This document shows, piece after piece, positions 1 to 8,073 of a stretch of DNA of 64,000 nucleotides (position 1 is its first letter; each line of letters starts with the position of its first letter). Under the pieces are notes generated by a model. That model saw only the letters and a program-made list of their open reading frames with translations, was not told the DNA's origin and made no database searches. The DNA is taken from the NCBI RefSeq assembly GCF_017901175.1, contig NZ_CP072793.1, positions 62,001-126,000 on the forward strand, in the 5' to 3' direction. A program made the position numbers and the translations under genes. The DNA is from Thiothrix unzii. GTDB taxonomy: Bacteria; Pseudomonadota; Gammaproteobacteria; Thiotrichales; Thiotrichaceae.

Positions 1-493
1 TGGCAAATTCGGTAGCAGTCAGGGTAACGTTTTGCCCCTGCCAACTGGCGGTGTGTTGTTGTGGTTGAATTGTGAGCTTACTCAGGCGCAATTCACCGGG
101 GGTAATCGCCGCACTGCTTGGTGTGAGTTGCTGGCTGCGCTTGAGGATCACATTAATGCGGGCGACTAATTCACGGGGGCTAAACGGTTTGGTGACGTAA
201 TCATCGCCACCGATTTCCAACCCCAGAATGCGGTCTATTTCATCATCCCGCGAGGATAAAAACAGAATCGGTACATCGGAAAACTTACGCACTTCGCGGC
301 ACACTTCCAGACCGTCAAGTTCTGGCATATTGATGTCGAGCACGATCAAATCCGCCGCTTGCGCCCGGAATAAATCCAAGGCTTGCCGCCCGTCTTCGGC
401 GAGGGTGGGTTGCATCCCGGCTTTTTCCAGCGCGAAACTGATCACGTCGCGGATGTGCGGGTCGTCGTCGGCGATGAGGATGTGTTTATTCAT
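1..493 (-). CDS. OmpR/PhoB-type response regulator, 3' end outside the window
   Basis: The first 164 codons of a two-component response regulator are present; the gene runs off the left edge. The receiver domain shows the acidic pair (IADDDPH, residues 5-11), the phospho-acceptor Asp in LIVLDINMPELDG and the conserved Lys in GDDYVTKPFSPREL. A linker (VILKRSQQ) then leads into the start of a winged-helix domain (LTATEFA), where the window ends. This order is that of the OmpR/PhoB class, which binds promoters after phosphorylation by a partner histidine kinase. The kinase, if adjacent, would lie outside the window. The ATG at 493 is placed directly before the first beta strand (NKHILIADDD). The signal it answers cannot be told. 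Confidence 0.93.
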   Translation of the reverse strand, partial: MNKHILIADDDPHIRDVISFALEKAGMQPTLAEDGRQALDLFRAQAADLIVLDINMPELDGLEVCREVRKFSDVPILFLSSRDDEIDRILGLEIGGDDYVTKPFSPRELVARINVILKRSQQLTPSSAAITPGELRLSKLTIQPQQHTASWQGQNVTLTATEFA

Positions 494-833
494 GGGGGTA
501 ACTATAAAGCAAGCGGGCAAAGTAATTCCAGTCAGCGACGCTAAAGCCGCTAACCGGAACCGAAGGAGTCTTATGGGTTGTCAAACCCACCGGGATAACA
601 GCTTGTAAACATCCGATTATTGTTGGCATCGTCCGTTTCCCGGTTCATGTGAGTAGTGTCAGGAGTAGATAGTACGCGCCACTTGTGCAGGTATTTACGC
701 GCTGATGTGGAGGGAGCACGGAAAGATTTTGCAGATTTGGTGCAGGCACGGGGGCGTATTTGTGATTTTGCATTGTTCATGACAATCTGTCTGTCTAAAC
801 TCGCCTCATTTCAGGTAACGCAAAGGAAAACCC
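494..833. other. 340-bp intergenic stretch without a recognised gene
   Basis: No convincing coding sequence or RNA gene is seen here; the short open frames have no recognisable composition or ribosome site. It must hold the divergent promoters of the response regulator and of the DUF302 gene. The only local structure noted is a 15-bp inverted repeat at 772-786 (ATTGT, 5 bases, ACAAT), about 48 bp before the DUF302 start, which could be an operator. This is a weak inference. Confidence 0.4.
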
Positions 834-1226
834 ATGTCATACGAGTTCAACACCACACTGCAAAGCGGTTTTGAAGAAGCCATTGAAAGAGTCCGCGCCG
901 TCTTGATGGAAGAGCATCTGGGCGTTGTCAGCGAAGTCAATGTGCAAGCCATTTTCAAAGCCAAAATGGATAAAGATATTCCGCCTTACCGTATTTTCGG
1001 CGCGTGCAACCCCAAGCTGGCCTCCCAGATTCTGGAGGTGGAACCGAATGCAGGCACGTTATTGCCATGCAATTTCATTATGTACGAAACCACACCGGGC
1101 AACGTGGTGGTGAGTTTTATGGATCCTGTCACCGTGCTGGGGCTGGCGCAAAGCGACGCAGCACAAGAAGTTGGCAAGGTGGCAAAGGAAAAGCTGTTGC
1201 GCGTCATCGACAAACTGTCCGCGTAA
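834..1226 (+). CDS. DUF302 family protein
   Basis: A 130-residue soluble protein matching the DUF302 family. It has an N-terminal amphipathic helix (SGFEEAIERVRAVLMEEHLGVVSEVN), then VQAIFKAKMDKDIPPYRIFGACNP and the family's characteristic LLPCNFIMYE segment with a conserved Cys. The biochemical role of the family is not established; members are often found near sulfur, redox or metal-stress genes in sulfur-oxidising bacteria. An AAGGA ribosome site lies just before the ATG. It stands alone, with a divergent regulator on the left and a convergent LysE gene on the right. Confidence 0.88.
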   Translation: MSYEFNTTLQSGFEEAIERVRAVLMEEHLGVVSEVNVQAIFKAKMDKDIPPYRIFGACNPKLASQILEVEPNAGTLLPCNFIMYETTPGNVVVSFMDPVTVLGLAQSDAAQEVGKVAKEKLLRVIDKLSA

Positions 1227-1276
1227 TACGCAACCCATCCCAGTCTCCTCTGCTCAGGGGAGACGAGGGATGCTCC

Positions 1277-1891
1277 TCATGCCAGAAAAATCCGCAAAGC
1301 CAATAAAATCAGGATAACACCCAGAATTCGCTCGACCCACACCTGATGTTGCCGTAACCATTCCAGCCATTTACCTTGTGACAAAACCGCAGCCACCAGC
1401 ACATACCAAGCACCATCCACGATAGCAATCGTGCTGACAAACATGGTTTTGGCAGTCAGACTCATCCCTTCCTGCACAAACTGGCTGAACAGCGCGAGGA
1501 AAAACAGCCCGACCTTGGGGTTGAGCAACGCTATCAGCAAGCCGTCACGGGCAGCGTCCAGCAATGTGGCTTGATGCGTTTGAATAGCGGCGTGTCGCCC
1601 CGTGTGCGCTTTCGCCATCAAGCCTTGATAGCCCAGCCACAGCAGGTAAACTGCCCCGGCGTAGCTAATGGCTTTGACCAACAGCGGCGATTGTTGCAGC
1701 AGCAAAACCAGACCGAGTACCGAAAGCAGCGCGTATAAACCGATGCCCAGCGCGTGGGAAACGCCAGTCACGATGCCGTGCAAGCGCGAATGATTGATAG
1801 TGTTGCGCAGCACCACAGCAAGGCTTGCACCGGGGAACATTGCACCCATCAAACAGATGGCGAGCAGGGAAAACCAGTCAGTTAAGGGCAT
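1277..1891 (-). CDS. LysE/RhtB family amino-acid exporter
   Basis: A 204-residue inner-membrane protein with about six hydrophobic segments and the LysE-family layout: an N-terminal MGAMFPGASLAVVLRNT segment (the family's PGP-type motif), a central YAGAVYLLWLGYQ helix and a GLLIALLNPKVGLFFLALFSQF segment. The family exports amino acids or related small metabolites by proton antiport; the substrate cannot be assigned. The frame stays open upstream, but the Met at 1891 is preferred because hydrophobic family-like sequence begins there and the longer version would overlap the ATPase gene. It lies 10 bp after the stop of that ATPase and may be co-transcribed. Confidence 0.88.
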   Translation of the reverse strand: MPLTDWFSLLAICLMGAMFPGASLAVVLRNTINHSRLHGIVTGVSHALGIGLYALLSVLGLVLLLQQSPLLVKAISYAGAVYLLWLGYQGLMAKAHTGRHAAIQTHQATLLDAARDGLLIALLNPKVGLFFLALFSQFVQEGMSLTAKTMFVSTIAIVDGAWYVLVAAVLSQGKWLEWLRQHQVWVERILGVILILLALRIFLA

Positions 1892-1901
1892 TTCACGTAA
1901 C

Positions 1902-3092
1902 TCAATACAACATCCCAAACAACCACAACGGAATCCGCCTGCCATCGCCGATGACCACATCATCGACCACCGCATAGCCATCCGGGTGCTGTGCCAGTTG
2001 TTTGAGCGTCTTACCCGCACCTCCGATTTCAAATACCCAGCGGTCATCCACCACAAAATCGCCTTTGTCGTGGTAATGCACCTGATGCTGGTAACTCAGT
2101 TGCGAGACAAAAAAACTTTCGCGCAGCGAGCCAACATTGGGGCTGGCACACAGCGCGTAAAACAGGTTGGTGTTATCCAGCAATAGCTTGTCCGGCTTGT
2201 TGACGGTACGCATTCCGCTGCCGCCGCGCACGATATGCACCAGACTGCCCGCGCTCATGCTGTCGAGATAGCGTGAAAGCGTCGGCCAAGATGTACCCAC
2301 CCCCGCGCTCAGTTTGGAAATGTTCAATTCCACCGGGTCAGTGCTGCACAGCATGTACAGCAGCTTTTTCAGCTTATCCAGTTTGTCGGGGGCGATGCTG
2401 TAGAGGCTGGCAAGGTCGGAATCAATCGTCAGGTTGATCACTTCCAGCAGCTTGCTGGTGTAATTATCCAGCGATTCGCGGTAGAACGGGTAAGCACCGT
2501 AACGCAGGTATTTCTTGAACTGCTCAATCGGGCGCAGCGTTTGCATGACGTTTGCCGCCAAGTTGGCGTGATTGGCGAGGATGTCGGGCAGGGCATAAGC
2601 CGCGAAGTGTTGCCCGGTTTCGATTTCCATGAATTCGCGCAATGACAGCACCGGCAACTCATGTACCACCGCCCGCCGTGACAAATCCGCCAGTTCGTGT
2701 TCCAGCCGCAACGCCGACGAGCCGGAAAAGATCACCTGCAAATCAAAGGTATCGCGGATCGCCTTGAGGTGAACGGCAAAGCCCTTGCTTTTGTGGATTT
2801 CGTCGATCAGCAGCAGTTGCCCGCCTTCTTGGTAAAAGGTTTGGGCTAGGGCATACAAATCCACATCCACCATCGCGGGGTGGTCGCAGGCAATATAGAG
2901 GATACGGGAGGCTTCCAAGCCGCAGCTTTGCGCGTGTTGCAGCAGCACGGTGGTTTTGCCACAACCGCGTGCGCCCTTGATGCCGATCAGTTGCTCGCCA
3001 AAGTCGATGCGAGTGTGCAGGAAACGGCGGTAGTCCGGTTGCCGTCGGGCAAGGATCAAGGCGGATGTCTGACGGAGGATGGGGGAGATCAT
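1902..3092 (-). CDS. AAA+ ATPase with DUF4143 domain
   Basis: A 396-residue P-loop ATPase. Walker A is GARGCGKTT near residues 40-48 and Walker B is QLLLIDEIHK near 93-102, followed by the sensor strand LQVIFSGSS. The middle carries LSLREFMEIETG, and the C-terminal half is the DUF4143 region ending in VDDRWVFEIGGAGK, a degenerate PD-(D/E)XK-like fold. Such proteins are common in accessory regions of bacteria and archaea. Their biological role is unproven, though they often sit near toxin-antitoxin genes, as here. It is divergent from the toxin-antitoxin pair at 3222. A second, clearly different family member lies at 57050. Confidence 0.88.
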   Translation of the reverse strand: MISPILRQTSALILARRQPDYRRFLHTRIDFGEQLIGIKGARGCGKTTVLLQHAQSCGLEASRILYIACDHPAMVDVDLYALAQTFYQEGGQLLLIDEIHKSKGFAVHLKAIRDTFDLQVIFSGSSALRLEHELADLSRRAVVHELPVLSLREFMEIETGQHFAAYALPDILANHANLAANVMQTLRPIEQFKKYLRYGAYPFYRESLDNYTSKLLEVINLTIDSDLASLYSIAPDKLDKLKKLLYMLCSTDPVELNISKLSAGVGTSWPTLSRYLDSMSAGSLVHIVRGGSGMRTVNKPDKLLLDNTNLFYALCASPNVGSLRESFFVSQLSYQHQVHYHDKGDFVVDDRWVFEIGGAGKTLKQLAQHPDGYAVVDDVVIGDGRRIPLWLFGMLY

Positions 3093-3130
3093 CGTCTGTG
3101 AAACCTATTTCAGTAAAAATCAGCTTTAGT

Positions 3131-3146
3131 CTAAAGTATAGTTTAG
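3131..3146. promoter_or_regulatory. Inverted repeat upstream of a toxin-antitoxin pair
   Basis: CTAAA and TTTAG arms separated by 6 bases lie in an A/T-rich stretch between the divergent ATPase and antitoxin genes. Antitoxins of this type usually repress their own promoter through such sites. The assignment is by position and symmetry only. Confidence 0.3.
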
Positions 3147-3221
3147 AGCATAATGCGAAAATTATCACACGTTGTTTTTCACGTAAAAGCGTGCTACACA
3201 TGAAAGCGTGGAGGTGATGAC

Positions 3222-3467
3222 ATGAAACAGAATATTACGCTTTCGTTGGAAAAAGAACTGCTCCAGAAAATCAAGGTACTGGCAGCACAACGTTCTACGT
3301 CAATCAGTGCCTTGCTGACAGCGGAGCTGGAGCGTTTAGCAAAGAAAGACGATGCCTACCTGCAAGCGATGGAACAAGCACTAGCTTCGATGGAAAAAGG
3401 TTATGACTTCGGCGGTGGCAATTACTTAACACGCGAGGAAATGTATGACCGCAAAAACTTTCGTTGA
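3222..3467 (+). CDS. Ribbon-helix-helix-type antitoxin
   Basis: An 81-residue protein with an N-terminal strand plus two-helix pattern (NITLSLEKELLQKIKVLAAQ, then TSISALLTAELERLAKK) typical of RHH DNA-binding antitoxins, close to the DUF6364/CopG group. The C-terminal tail (GYDFGGGNYLTREEMYDRK) would wrap the toxin. A very strong Shine-Dalgarno sequence (GGAGGTGATG) precedes the ATG. The gene overlaps the downstream PIN toxin by 23 bp, the usual arrangement for translational coupling that keeps antitoxin in excess. Confidence 0.85.
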   Translation: MKQNITLSLEKELLQKIKVLAAQRSTSISALLTAELERLAKKDDAYLQAMEQALASMEKGYDFGGGNYLTREEMYDRKNFR

Positions 3468-3903
3468 TAGCAACATCTTGTTGTATGTCTACGATCATGC
3501 GGCTGGCTGGAAGCAGGAAATCTGCAAACAAGTCGTGCAGGATTTGTGGCGACAGCGTTGCGGGGTGATTAGCACGCAGGTCATGCAAGAGTTCTACAAC
3601 AATGCCACCCGTAAATTACGCAAGCCGATGACTTATGAGACCGCCAGAGCCGAACTGAAATTGTACGAAGCGTGGGAAGTTGTGCAGGTTGACCCGTCAT
3701 TGATTCAGATAGCCTCCAACATTCAGGAAATGGTGCGGCTATCGTTTTGGGATTCATTGATTGTCGCGGCAGCGCAGCGGGCAAACGCCAGCGTTTTGTT
3801 GAGCGAAGACCTCAATCATGGGCAAGTGATTGGCGGGGTGCGTATCCATAATCCGTTGTTGAATCAGGTGCAGGAAGAGGGTGGACGTTACTTACACGAC
3901 TAA
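3445..3903 (+). CDS. PIN-domain ribonuclease toxin (VapC-like)
   Basis: A 152-residue PIN domain. Acidic metal ligands are visible at FVDSNILLYVYD (first Asp, near residue 7), in the VMQEFYNN helix, and in LSFWDSLIVAAA, with a late LLSEDLNHGQ strand. These match the four-acid active site of VapC-type endoribonucleases that cut tRNA or other structured RNA. It is paired with the RHH antitoxin that overlaps its 5' end. The exact RNA target cannot be read from sequence. Confidence 0.9.
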   Translation: MTAKTFVDSNILLYVYDHAAGWKQEICKQVVQDLWRQRCGVISTQVMQEFYNNATRKLRKPMTYETARAELKLYEAWEVVQVDPSLIQIASNIQEMVRLSFWDSLIVAAAQRANASVLLSEDLNHGQVIGGVRIHNPLLNQVQEEGGRYLHD

Positions 3904-3916
3904 GCCGATAAATTGC

Positions 3917-4333
3917 TCAACGTAAAATTGGTTCATCCGGCAAATCAAGCCTGAGAAATGCTGCTGGAGTTACCACATCAACACCCACGCAGACATCCGC
4001 TGGAAAGTCGTTGCCATTGCCCGTTACCAAATATTTCGCGCCACTTGCCAGTGCGGCTAGCAGATAAGGCACATCCTTTGGGTCTGGGAGTGGGTAAGCA
4101 ATCGGCTCTGGGTAAACGAATTCAGCTACCCGTGCCATATCCAGCATGAAACCTTCCAGTTTGTCGCGAACACGGACAAATTTGGGGCGGGATACTACTT
4201 CCTGATATTCAGCCAAAATAGCCGGTGACATCACTATCTCGCAATGAGCCAGTGCCGTTTGTATCACGGCGCGGCATGTTCCTGCTGTCAGCCCTGCTGA
4301 AATCAAAATGTTGCAATCAATGACAACCCTCAT
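3917..4333 (-). CDS. PIN-family toxin (COG1569-type)
   Basis: A 138-residue PIN protein. VVIDCNILISAG carries the first Asp, LAEYQEVVSRPKF the conserved Glu, PDPKDVPYLLAAL the third acid and YLVTGNGNDFP the last, which is the pattern of the COG1569 putative toxin family. It overlaps the antitoxin gene by 4 bp (ATGA), so the two are translationally coupled. It converges with the PIN toxin ending at 3903 but is not closely related to it. Acts as a ribonuclease by family inference. Confidence 0.9.
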   Translation of the reverse strand: MRVVIDCNILISAGLTAGTCRAVIQTALAHCEIVMSPAILAEYQEVVSRPKFVRVRDKLEGFMLDMARVAEFVYPEPIAYPLPDPKDVPYLLAALASGAKYLVTGNGNDFPADVCVGVDVVTPAAFLRLDLPDEPILR

Positions 4334-4635
4334 GCTTTACCTTGGCGGTAGGCTTGAATTTCTTCACGCACCATGCGCATAACTTCTTCTTCGCTCATGT
4401 CGGCAAATTCTTCGGGTGGTGGTTCTGCCAAACGCTGTTGCAAGTTTTTGCGGGCGATGTCCTGTATCAGTTGCCACTTGCGGTCATCTTGTTCGCGCTG
4501 GGCTTGTAGCTGCTCTTGGTCACGGCGGATGAGGCTGCGGATGTAATCGCTAATATTGCTGTAATCACCACCTGTTACCCGTTGGCTGATCCATGTTTTC
4601 ATATTGTCTGGTAAAGAAATGTTTAGCGTGGTCAT
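4330..4635 (-). CDS. ParD-like antitoxin
   Basis: A 101-residue protein with an N-terminal RHH fold (MTTLNISLPDNMKTWISQRV, then SNISDYIRSLIRRDQ) as in CC2985/ParD-type antitoxins, followed by a long charged helix that would bind the toxin. ParD antitoxins usually partner ParE toxins, whereas here the partner is a PIN protein, a documented kind of module shuffling. It is divergent from the lipase-STAND gene that begins at about 4808. Confidence 0.85.
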   Translation of the reverse strand: MTTLNISLPDNMKTWISQRVTGGDYSNISDYIRSLIRRDQEQLQAQREQDDRKWQLIQDIARKNLQQRLAEPPPEEFADMSEEEVMRMVREEIQAYRQGKA

Positions 4636-4676
4636 GATTTGACTCTCCCATTTGCCGATACCTAGAGTCTTGAACG

Positions 4677-4694
4677 TTGACTCATTATTGTCAA
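4677..4694. promoter_or_regulatory. Inverted repeat between antitoxin and STAND gene
   Basis: TTGAC and GTCAA arms separated by 8 bases lie in the divergent promoter region, 42 bp upstream of the antitoxin start. A plausible antitoxin operator, based only on symmetry and place. Confidence 0.3.
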
Positions 4695-4807
4695 TATCGC
4701 CACATTGAAGCGGTGATCAAATGTTCATAAAGTCGGACAAAATGGCGGATAAACGGTATCATTCCCCATGTAAATTTTATCCCCCATTCCTCGTTATCGG
4801 TGGCTTG

Positions 4808-7800
4808 ATGGCTCAATTAGAATGTTTGGTTGGTTCGACCAAGAAAGATGATCTTGCCGTTATATTCATTCACGGTCTAAACGGCGATGCCCGTGGAACT
4901 TGGATGATGGATGAAAAAGATGATTCCACGTTATGGCCTCGCTGGTTGGCATCTGATGTTGATTGCTCGGTTTGGGTGCTTGGCTACGATGCGAAATTGA
5001 GTAGTTGGCAAGACAATGCGATGCCACTACCCGATCAAGGCGATTCGGTGCTGGAAACACTGGCTACCGAAGAAGGGCTAAAAAACCGTCCCTTACTATT
5101 GATCGGTCATAGTATGGGTGGGTTGGTCATCAAAACCTTGATCCATCACGGATGCACAAAAGGAGTTGCCCGCTATGAAAGTGTTGTTAAACGCATTCGA
5201 GGCGTTTCTTTCGTTGCCACACCACATAATGGTTCACAGCTAGCTACGCTTGCTCAATATATGGCCTTCTTGCTGCGTACTAACCCGCAGGTCGGAAACA
5301 TGCAAAATCATGATGCGCACTTGCGTTCACTCAATCAGCAATTCCTTGCCTATTTCAATGCGCAAGATACTTGTGTTGCGGTGCGCACTTTTGCTGAGAG
5401 AAAACCAGTGCAAGTCGGTGTGAAATTCTTTAAGCCAATAAAAGTCCTTGTCGTTGATGCTAATAGCAGTGAGCCACACGTACCACATGAAATAGCAGTT
5501 CCACTGCCTGAAGATCATATCAGCATCTGCAAGCTGGCAAACAAAGGCGACCAGCTTTACAAATCGTTGCTGGCTTTCATCAAGGAGGACGTGCTCCCAA
5601 AGTCTCAACCCCTACAGCAATCTGATGTTGAAACTGTAGGGGAATCCGCAGAACCTCCGCCTGCCGATAAAATCCAGATCACCAAACTTCCCCATACCAA
5701 CAGCCATCTGTTTGGGCGTGAAGCAGAAATTGCCATGTTGAATAGAGCTTGGGCTGAAGGGGTCAATGTTCTCATTCTGAAAGCAATGGGCGGTACGGGT
5801 AAAACTGCATTGCTGAAACATTGGTTAGATCAATTTGTTGCAAGTGGCTATCGCGGCGCAGAAGCCGTCTTTACATGGTCATTCTATTCTCAGGGTTCAG
5901 CAGAGAATAAGCAGGCTTCTACCGATGACTTCTTCGAGTCTGCCTTGCGGTTCTTTGGTTATGCCGAGCAAAATCTGCCACCGCCACATGAACGCGGTAT
6001 CAAGTTAGCCCGATTAGTTGCTTCACAGCGCACCCTCTTGATCTTGGATGGTTTAGAGCCATTACAGCACCCGGTTGGGATTTTCCACGGTGAGCTTAAA
6101 GATCAAGCTTTAAAAGCGTTGTTGCAGCAATTGGCAGTCAAAAATCCGGGGTTGTGCCTGATTTCGTCACGGCAAACTGTCGAAGAACTCAAAGGTAAGC
6201 CGGAAAAACTGGTATTAGCCCACGATCTTGAACAACTACAAGAAACAGACGGCGTAGCCCTGTTGCGAGCTATCGGTGTAAAAGGCTCAGAGGTTGATCT
6301 GACAAAGGCTGTGAAAGAAGTTGCAGGTCATGCCTTGGCACTTAACTTACTGGGTAATTACGTCAAAAAGGTGTTGAGCTGTGATATTCGCCAACGAGAC
6401 AAGATTCCGGGTTTGATGGCTGAGCGTAGTGATGGCAAACACGCAGAAAAAATGTTGGCTGCTTATGAAACACATCTCAAGGGTACATCCGCATTGAGTG
6501 TGTTGTACTTGCTGGGTTTGTTTGATCGACCCGTTTCACCCGGAGCTGTCCAGTGTTTGAAAGAGGCGAAAATCCCCAGACTTACTGATCAGTTGGGTAG
6601 TGATGCCGATTGGTGCTATGCAATATATGACTTGCGCGAACAACGACTGTTAAACGCTCCAAATCCTGATTATCCAGATAACCTCGATTGCCACCCGCTG
6701 ATCCGCGAATACTTCGGCGGGCAACTACAAACCCAGCAGCCACAAGCGTGGCAGCAGGCGCATGAACGGCTGTACGAGTACTACAAAGCTCTGCCGGAGA
6801 AGGAATTTCCCGATACGTTGGAAGAAATGCAGCCGCTGTTCAGTGCTGTGGCGCATGGGTGTGCGGCGGGGTTGCATCAGCAGGCGTTGGATGAGGTGTA
6901 TTGGCCTCGTATTTTGCGTGAGAATGAAAAATACATTTGGAGAAAACTCGGAGCTTTCAGCGATGACCTCGCTACCGTAGCGCATTTCTTCACTACCCCG
7001 TGGCACACCCCCGCAGCGGGTTTGACGGAAGGCGATAAAGCCGTATTGCTGAGCTGGGCAGGTTTCCGCTTACGCGCCTTGGGGCGGCTGCGTGAGGCAC
7101 TGGAGCCGATGCAGGCTGGTATGGAAATGCAGACAAACAGCAAAGATTGGGAAAATGCCGCAAGTGCCGCCAGTAACCTCAGCGAACTGCAACTCACCCT
7201 CGGCGATGTGGCGCAAGCGGTGGAGAGCTGCGCACGCAGCAGCCGCTACGCCGACCAGTCCGGGGATATGTTCCAGCGCATGGCAAGACGCTCCACCCAC
7301 GCCGATGCCCTGAATCAGGCAGGGGACACCGCCGCCGCCCTTGCCCTGTTTCGGGAAGCGGAGCAACTCCAGCAGGAACACCAGCCTGCGTACCCGCGCC
7401 TGTATTCGCTGCCAGGTTTCCTCTACTGCGACCTGCTGCTGGTGTATGGCAGCACGGCGGAGGTGCTGGAGCGGGCGGAACAGACGCTGGAATGGGCGAT
7501 GCGAAACAGAGCAAGTTTACTTGATGTATGCCTACAACAACTCACCCTCGGACGTGCCCATCTGCAACAACTCTTACTCCCCTCTACCTCCGGGAGAGGG
7601 GTTGGGGGTGAGGGTCTTCACTGGCTAGATCAGGCTGTCGCTGGTTTGCGTGCAGCAGGACAACAGATCATGTTGCCTCACGGTCTGCTCGCCCGCGCTG
7701 CGCTGCACCGCCACACCCGCAACTTCGCCCGCGCCCGGCAGGACTTGCAGGAAGTGTTCGACATCGCCGACGGCAGCGGGATGCGGCTGCATTTGACGGA

Positions 7801-8011
7801 TTATCATTTGGAGATGGCGCGGTTGTTGGTGGCGGAGTCTCTTGCTCCCTGCCCCCCTTGCGGGGGAAGGGCTGGGGAAGGGGGGAATAGCCGCGCAGCG
7901 GCTGACCCTGCGTACCACATTGCCGCCGCCGCCAAACTCATCAAAGAAACGGGTTATCACCGCCGCGATAAAGAGCTGGAGGAATTGCAGAGTTTATCAC
8001 TCCGAACCTAA
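4808..8011 (+). CDS. Lipase-like hydrolase fused to NB-ARC/STAND ATPase and TPR repeats
   Basis: A protein of about 1067 residues with three parts. Residues 10-270 are an alpha/beta hydrolase of the DUF676/SERAC1 type: FIHGLNG (oxyanion region), nucleophile elbow GHSMGG with Ser102, and His237 in EDHISICK. Residues 300-640 are a STAND ATPase: FGREAEI entry motif, Walker A GGTGKT with Lys332, Walker B RTLLILDGLEP and a winged-helix-like region with VAGHALALNLLGNYV. From about residue 640 to the end are TPR-like helical repeats. This effector-switch-sensor order is that of bacterial immune STAND proteins; the lipase would be the effector, perhaps on membrane lipids. The frame opens at 4721, but Met at 4808 precedes the first domain strand (LECLVGS). 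Two G/C-rich palindromes are embedded in the coding sequence (see repeats). Confidence 0.87.
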   Translation: MAQLECLVGSTKKDDLAVIFIHGLNGDARGTWMMDEKDDSTLWPRWLASDVDCSVWVLGYDAKLSSWQDNAMPLPDQGDSVLETLATEEGLKNRPLLLIGHSMGGLVIKTLIHHGCTKGVARYESVVKRIRGVSFVATPHNGSQLATLAQYMAFLLRTNPQVGNMQNHDAHLRSLNQQFLAYFNAQDTCVAVRTFAERKPVQVGVKFFKPIKVLVVDANSSEPHVPHEIAVPLPEDHISICKLANKGDQLYKSLLAFIKEDVLPKSQPLQQSDVETVGESAEPPPADKIQITKLPHTNSHLFGREAEIAMLNRAWAEGVNVLILKAMGGTGKTALLKHWLDQFVASGYRGAEAVFTWSFYSQGSAENKQASTDDFFESALRFFGYAEQNLPPPHERGIKLARLVASQRTLLILDGLEPLQHPVGIFHGELKDQALKALLQQLAVKNPGLCLISSRQTVEELKGKPEKLVLAHDLEQLQETDGVALLRAIGVKGSEVDLTKAVKEVAGHALALNLLGNYVKKVLSCDIRQRDKIPGLMAERSDGKHAEKMLAAYETHLKGTSALSVLYLLGLFDRPVSPGAVQCLKEAKIPRLTDQLGSDADWCYAIYDLREQRLLNAPNPDYPDNLDCHPLIREYFGGQLQTQQPQAWQQAHERLYEYYKALPEKEFPDTLEEMQPLFSAVAHGCAAGLHQQALDEVYWPRILRENEKYIWRKLGAFSDDLATVAHFFTTPWHTPAAGLTEGDKAVLLSWAGFRLRALGRLREALEPMQAGMEMQTNSKDWENAASAASNLSELQLTLGDVAQAVESCARSSRYADQSGDMFQRMARRSTHADALNQAGDTAAALALFREAEQLQQEHQPAYPRLYSLPGFLYCDLLLVYGSTAEVLERAEQTLEWAMRNRASLLDVCLQQLTLGRAHLQQLLLPSTSGRGVGGEGLHWLDQAVAGLRAAGQQIMLPHGLLARAALHRHTRNFARARQDLQEVFDIADGSGMRLHLTDYHLEMARLLVAESLAPCPPCGGRAGEGGNSRAAADPAYHIAAAAKLIKETGYHRRDKELEELQSLSLRT
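7579..7616. repeat. Short G/C-rich palindromic repeat inside the STAND coding sequence
   Basis: The core CCCTCT...GGGAGAGGGG is followed by TTGGGGGTGAGGG. The same repeat type occurs at 43375-43410. It is read in frame and adds a Ser/Gly-rich stretch (PSTSGRGVGGEG) to the TPR region without a stop. Confidence 0.75.
7846..7886. repeat. Second palindromic repeat inside the STAND coding sequence
   Basis: CCCCCCTTGCGGGGGAAGGG followed by CTGGGGAAGGGGGG. It is the same type as the copies at 8012-8052 (inverse orientation) and 48196-48235. In frame it encodes a PCPPCGGRAGEGG segment that breaks the helical repeat pattern. Confidence 0.75.
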
Positions 8012-8054
8012 CCCCCCATCCCCAGCCCTTCCCCCGCAAGGGGTGAAGGGAGCA
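8010..8054. repeat. Palindromic repeat between convergent genes, possible terminator
   Basis: CCCCCCATCCCCAGCCCTTC followed by CCCCGCAAGGGG and a short arm. It lies directly after the STAND stop codon and before the end of the ferredoxin reductase gene. It can fold into a G/C hairpin but has no U-tract, so any terminator role is uncertain. Confidence 0.55.
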
Positions 8055-8073
8055 AAGATTCGTGGGTTAGTGT

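Noticed and set aside
571-874. Short frames in the 494-833 gap
   Set aside because: No ribosome site, odd composition, and overlap on both strands; not supported as genes.
7579-8054. CRISPR-like or tandem repeat array
   Set aside because: The repeats are of two types in different orientations with unequal spacing and are palindromes scattered elsewhere in the window, not a spacer array.
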